64,000 nt of DNA from Gnetum montanum (taxonomy: Eukaryota > Streptophyta > Gnetopsida > Gnetales > Gnetaceae). The notes below the pieces were generated by a model that had not been told where the DNA came from, searched no databases, and was given only the letters and a program-made list of their open reading frames with translations. This document shows positions 60,075 through 64,000 of this stretch, one piece after another. Each line of letters starts with the position of its first letter. Within the stretch, counting starts at the first letter, position 1. A program made the translations under genes and the position numbers. Location: NCBI GenBank assembly GCA_015680685.1, contig MNCI01003613.1:744594-808593 (forward strand). The letters are read 5' to 3'.

Positions 60075-61460
60075 TGAAACACCACAAAAAAATTTTGGCT
60101 AACACTTGAAGACAGAAATTAAGCTAAGTCATGTTGGTCCTTAGCATGACCAAGCTTGAAAGCCTCAAAATAGCATCAAACGAAGTCAAAGTAAGCAAGT
60201 GAAAGTTCCCTGGGATCCACAGAAGACTACGATGACATCTGGCATCAAACTTGACAAATTTTGAGCTCAAAATACTTGGTTTTCACTAAATATGCATCCT
60301 GTACGCTGGCCTACACATGCCCAGCGTAAGGCCCAGCGTACAGCAACTTTTGGGGCTCAAAAACTCCTCAAAACATGCCAGAATCGAGTGTCCAGACCCT
60401 CCAGAACCTTCCCCAAGGTTCCCAGCAGCTCTTGGACACTTGAAAATCGAATTTTGGGCTCCAAATGATGATCTTCCATTTCTATACGCCCCGGCGTAAC
60501 TGCTACAGTGCCCCGGCGTAACTGCTACAATGCTCCGGCGTAACTGCTACAGTGCTCCGGCGTAACTACTACAGTGCTCCAGCGTAATGCTACAGTGTTT
60601 CAGCGTAAATGCTACAGTGTTTCAGCGTCTATGCTCAGCGTATACGCCCAGCATCCATCCAGGTTCACACGCCCAGTGTATACGCCCAGCGTCCATCCAG
60701 GTTCACACGCCCAGCGTCTACGCACAGCGTATACGCCCAGCATCCATCCAGGTTCACACGCCCAGCGTATACACCCAACGTATACGTCCAGCGTCCATCC
60801 AAGTTCACACGCCCAGCAAGGCCAGCGTATACGCCCAGCGTATACGCTAGCCTGATGTAGCGTATACGCCCAACGTATACGCCCACGTGTCTCCTAACCC
60901 GATTTTCCCGGTAACTCTACCCCTATAAATAGCTCAGTTTTCTACGTTTTGCGAGGGGGGGGGACAAAATTTCTAACCAGAGCCTAAAACCCGCTACGCT
61001 GGAAGTCCTGTACGCTGAGGACAGTCTCTACGCTCCACCTACAGTGTCCCAGCCGAGTCATTTCTGCACACGCCGGGGCCTTTCGTCCGCCTTGTGTCAA
61101 AGCCACAACTGCGTTTGGACCAGTGCACTTTGTAATCAATTCTTAATACAAAACAGTTTACATTTTGCTCTAATTTATTGCAGTTTTCTTCGTTTTTCAG
61201 TTTACGTTTACAGGCTCATTTACATTATCGTGCTTGTTTACGGTTTACATTTAACGTGCATTGTTTACGTATAACCCAACGTGTTGTAGCGGCAAACGTT
61301 GGGGAAGTCCTTGTTTGATCCGTGTGTGGACCATCTAAGGCACTCTGCCTTCGTCCGTTCTAGCTCGTCCTCAAGCGGAGGCAGGGTCGACTGTGCTTGT
61401 CCGTAGATCTTTCGGTGCTCGTAACGTTCCAGCCTTGCATCGACGATTTCGGTCGGTACA
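60075..61460 (+). repeat. 5' LTR of element C
   Basis: 1,386 bp, TGAAACACCACAAAAAAATT ... GGTCGGTACA. Contains a 22-bp array (CCGGCGTAACTGCTACAGTG, 60,490-60,620), then a ~38-55-bp array (CAGCGTATACGCCCAGC plus ATCCATCCAGGTTCACACGC, 60,622-60,880), a TATA box at 60,924-60,931 and R/U5 sequence shared with B. Longer than the B LTR because of the arrays. Confidence 0.75.
60924..60931 (+). promoter_or_regulatory. TATA box of C LTR
   Basis: TATAAATA in CCCCTATAAATAGCTC, a canonical plant core promoter sequence. Confidence 0.65.
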
Positions 61461-61464
61461 GTTT

Positions 61465-61482
61465 TTGGCGCTAGAAGGAGGG
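61465..61482 (+). promoter_or_regulatory. Primer binding site of C
   Basis: TTGGCGCTAGAAGGAGGG four bases after the LTR end, identical to B. Confidence 0.65.
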
Positions 61483-61499
61483 CCCACTTAAAATCTTGC

Positions 61500-61722
61500 T
61501 TGCAAATCTTACAGCGTCTACGCTGCCAAACTGAAACCCCAGCGTCTACGCTGCTAACAGACTACAGCGTCTACGCTACCAAACTAAACCCCAGCATCTA
61601 CGCTCCAAAACTGAAACCCCAGCGTCTACGCTGCAAAATTGAAACCCCAGCGTCTACGCTGCAAAACTGGAACCCCAGCATCTACGCTGCCAACAAATTC
61701 CCAGCGTCTACGCTGCTACAGT
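61500..61722 (+). repeat. Leader array 1 of C, CAGCGTCTACGCTGC units
   Basis: About eight units of ~27 bp: CAGCGTCTACGCTGC followed by AAAACTGAAACCC. Confidence 0.85.
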
Positions 61723-62040
61723 GTTTTACGCTTGCTACAGTACTTTTACGCTAGCTACAGTGTTTTACGCTTGCTACAGTACTTTTACGCTAGCTACAGT
61801 GTTTTACGCTTGCTACAGTGCTTTTACGCTAGCTATAGTGTTTTACGCTTGCTACAGTACTTTTATGCCTGCTACAGTGTTTTACGCTTGCTACAGTACT
61901 TTTATGCTAGCTACAGTGTTTTACGCTTGCTACAGTACTTTTACACCTGCTACAGTGTTTTACGCTTGCTACAGTGTCCGGGCGTATATGCTGCTACAGT
62001 GTTTACGCTGCTACAGTACTGCTACAGTACCGCTACAGTG
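61723..62040 (+). repeat. Leader array 2 of C, ~40-bp higher-order units
   Basis: Alternating half-units GCTACAGTGTTTTACGCTT and GCTACAGTACTTTTACGCTA form ~40-bp repeats, about seven copies, ending in short GCTACAGTxC repeats. It keeps long frames open (LRLLQYFYASYSV type) which I consider by-products. Confidence 0.85.
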
Positions 62041-62354
62041 TTTTTTAAACAAAAACACCCAAAACGAGCCCGTTTCAAAGCCGAATTCGCTGCGATTCTC
62101 ACCAACATGGATCACCTTGTCTAAGGCATACAATACACACAACATAACGATTCCGAGATGACTTCCTCTTACCCGAAATTGCCACCCGCGTACGACTACG
62201 GTTCATAATTTTACACTTAGCCAAATTTTCTCCCATTTACATTGTACACGCTGGACACTTAGAAAAATTCTCAGCGTTCACACACCGAACACTCTGCACA
62301 CTTAGCCCGAAACACACTCGGCACTTGTTATACGTTGCCCAGTCACACATCACC
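62041..62354 (+). other. Unique leader of C before gag
   Basis: Non-repetitive 5' leader, no gene seen. CACC precedes the gag ATG, a favourable start context. Confidence 0.5.
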
Positions 62355-64000
62355 ATGGAGTCATCCTCGATCTCTAACGCATGCGCCTTCATAGCTCCCA
62401 CACAAGAACAGTATAACTACATCTGTGTAAAGATTCAAGCCAACCTTCCTCTTGACACCATAGAACAGGAGGCAAAACGAAACTTCGAGCACATATACAT
62501 GGGAGGTCACGAATTCGTCCCCTCTGTATATGACATCATCCCCCTTTCTGAACCTCAGCATAAACTCATCTCCCAGCTCCTTCTGGCAAGGAGCCAAAAC
62601 ACCCGGCGACCCATTGAGGAGCCCCAAAACCAACATGACGAAGATAACTTCGAAGCATACTCTGAACCTGAGGATTCACACCACACCCTCAGTCCCCATA
62701 CTCACGTGAACCCATCGTTCCATCCTCGCATGGGACAGGCGGCCACTCACCAAGTGTCAACGAGCATACAAGCACCAGTATCCCAACAGAGATTACCCAC
62801 CCCCATCTCCACCCAGTACATACCACACGTGCAAACGCATGGGGCCACTTTCACTACATCGGCCCCGCACATCCAGGGTGTCACTTCACAGTTTGTGGCT
62901 AGGCAAGGGGCCATACCCCTTGTTCAACAACCCACTCACTTCAACGTGCCACACCCCACAACCGCAACTCTGAACATCGCTCCACAGCAACAAATGACAA
63001 CCCAACAACCTCCCCAACCAACTAATCTGCCTACCGCTCAAGAGTGGGCAGAAGCAAAACAGATGATGCAAGCATTAGCGGATGAGATAAAGCAACTCAA
63101 AGCTGACAACACTGAACAAGTTAAAGTACTGGATTTCTATCGCGACGATCCAATTAGTTCTTCAGTGCCACCATTAGCTTTACCCAAGGGAATCGTATTG
63201 CCCCAGTTAACCAAGTACAATGGGGAGGGAGATCCAAACGCTCACTTAGTTACATTTCGATCAGAAACTCTATTGCTTCAAGCTTGGCCCCACGCAATCT
63301 TGCGAGTGTTCGCTATGTCCTTAACAAGCGTAGTCTTAGACTGGTACCGAGCCTTGCCTCGTAACTCCATATCCTTTCTGGAGGATCTGTTGCATCAGTT
63401 CGTTACCCAGTTTAAGTACAACCTCAAGCCTGAAGCCACACTAGACAGTCTGATACAGGTGAAACAAGCACCACTTGAGCTTGTGCAAAAGTTCATCCAA
63501 AGATGGAGTGCAACCCTTAACGAACTTCATGAGCCCATCCCTGAAAAGTATTTGCTTACAATTCTGAAGGGAGCCGTGAATGACTTCGTTAAGTCAAAAC
63601 TGTACTACCTTAGCGCTCAAACGTTGAGCCAAGCATTCACACAGATCAAGAACATTGAACAAGCTGCGCAAACCAGCAATGATCCCGCCTATGTGGCTTA
63701 CAAGAGCCAACACGTTGTCAAACAACAGACAACAATGGAAACTGTAGCCGTAAGCACAAAAACAACTAACACTAGTACCAACCCGCCTGCAAAAACAAGG
63801 ACCACCCCAAGGCCCAACTTTCAACGCAAAGATTGCTCTAAGTACACACCTTTACCTACACGACCTTCAAAACTCCTAGAGCAACTCCTTAGAATTGGGC
63901 AAATCCAATACAAACACATAGCAGAGAATGCTCGCCGCCGACACAATAGGTACTGCGAGCTACTAAGGAATCCCACCTTAGCAGCACCAAATGAGCCCCC
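62355..64000 (+). CDS. gag: gag polyprotein of element C, intact, runs off the window
   Basis: ATG at 62,355 (CACCATGG context) opens a frame with no stop for 548 codons up to the window end. Order: MESSSISNACAF, then PTQEQYNYICVKIQANLPL (residues ~17-36), acidic DEDNFEAYSEPEDSHHTLSP (~95-115), a Pro/Gln-rich linker (~130-230), EWAEAKQMMQALADEIKQL (~231-250), then the gag core: DFYRDDPISSS, LTKYNGEGDPNAHL, LDWYRALPRNSISFLEDLL, FKYNLKPEATLDSLIQVKQA, LVQKFIQRWSATLNELHEP and KLYYLSAQTLSQAF (~260-435); a Thr/Lys-rich linker; then KYTPLPTRPSKLLEQLL and RRRHNRYCELL near the end. The zinc box and protease seen in A and B would follow beyond 64,000. Gag forms the particle that packages element RNA. 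The best-preserved gene in the window. Confidence 0.9.
   Translation, partial: MESSSISNACAFIAPTQEQYNYICVKIQANLPLDTIEQEAKRNFEHIYMGGHEFVPSVYDIIPLSEPQHKLISQLLLARSQNTRRPIEEPQNQHDEDNFEAYSEPEDSHHTLSPHTHVNPSFHPRMGQAATHQVSTSIQAPVSQQRLPTPISTQYIPHVQTHGATFTTSAPHIQGVTSQFVARQGAIPLVQQPTHFNVPHPTTATLNIAPQQQMTTQQPPQPTNLPTAQEWAEAKQMMQALADEIKQLKADNTEQVKVLDFYRDDPISSSVPPLALPKGIVLPQLTKYNGEGDPNAHLVTFRSETLLLQAWPHAILRVFAMSLTSVVLDWYRALPRNSISFLEDLLHQFVTQFKYNLKPEATLDSLIQVKQAPLELVQKFIQRWSATLNELHEPIPEKYLLTILKGAVNDFVKSKLYYLSAQTLSQAFTQIKNIEQAAQTSNDPAYVAYKSQHVVKQQTTMETVAVSTKTTNTSTNPPAKTRTTPRPNFQRKDCSKYTPLPTRPSKLLEQLLRIGQIQYKHIAENARRRHNRYCELLRNPTLAAPNEP

Larger units (their letters stand above)
60075..64000 (+). mobile_element. 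Element C: young Tat-like gypsy element, 5' part
   Basis: LTR, PBS, leader arrays and an intact gag frame reaching the window end. CpG-rich with no stop in 548 codons, so the youngest element here. Same lineage as B, A and D by LTR ends, PBS and gag. Probably inserted in B. Confidence 0.7.

Noticed and set aside
60075-61460. Reading this LTR as the 3' LTR of element B
   Set aside because: Arrays and length differ strongly from the B 5' LTR, no polypurine tract precedes it, and it is followed by a PBS and an intact gag. Kept only as the less likely alternative.
61723-62040. CRISPR-like look of regularly spaced repeats
   Set aside because: Units are contiguous with no unique spacers, in a plant retroelement leader.
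61639-62161. 161- and 146-codon frames in the C leader
   Set aside because: Their repetitive products (YFYASYSVLRLLQ type) simply follow the 40-bp DNA repeat.

Overview
This window is repeat-dominated nuclear DNA from a land plant with a large genome (gymnosperm-like in texture; the sequence alone does not identify the species). Almost everything recognisable is LTR retrotransposon, mostly Ty3/gypsy, in nested and decayed layers. I see no intact host gene, no RNA gene and no prokaryotic-type feature. Elements are lettered A-H.

Layout. 1-17 kb: an old plus-strand element (E) is interrupted by a full-length minus-strand gypsy element (D, 2,043-14,010) with a perfect 5-bp target duplication. 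17-19 kb: an unrecognised minus-strand reading frame is split by a solo LTR (17,674-18,521) with a perfect target duplication. 19-26 kb: AT-rich sequence with little recognisable. 26-31 kb: a decayed plus-strand gypsy pol (F), disturbed by a gap, a CpG-rich foreign-looking island (27,454-29,093) and a 1-kb near-duplicate that suggests misassembly. 31-43.3 kb: minus-strand element A (gag-PR, an antisense gene, then RT-RNH-aRNH-INT). 43.4-45.5 kb: LTR, PBS and gag of another gypsy element (G). 45.5-48.9 kb: old LTR-like sequence (H). 49-60 kb: plus-strand element B (LTR, gag-PR, antisense gene). 60-64 kb: a young element C (LTR, leader arrays, intact gag running off the window).

The most interesting signal is a multi-exon gene on the strand opposite to gag-pol, placed directly after the protease. 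In A (34,820-38,892, plus) and B (55,444-59,884, minus) I can follow the same eight exons with GT..AG borders at matching positions. In A it sits between PR and RT, where Ogre/Tat-type elements carry a spliced gag-pol intron, so it may be a gene nested antisense in an intron. D keeps what looks like its last exon. In all three the convergent PR and antisense genes are separated by short repeats of the type TAGTTTAAGGCCATT.

A, B and C keep many CpG sites and much reading frame; D, E, F and H look strongly CpG-depleted with CGA-to-TGA and CAA-to-TAA type stops, as expected of old methylated copies. Single N bases flank a 599-bp block in D whose orientation is wrong relative to the rest of its gene, which points to a scaffolding error.
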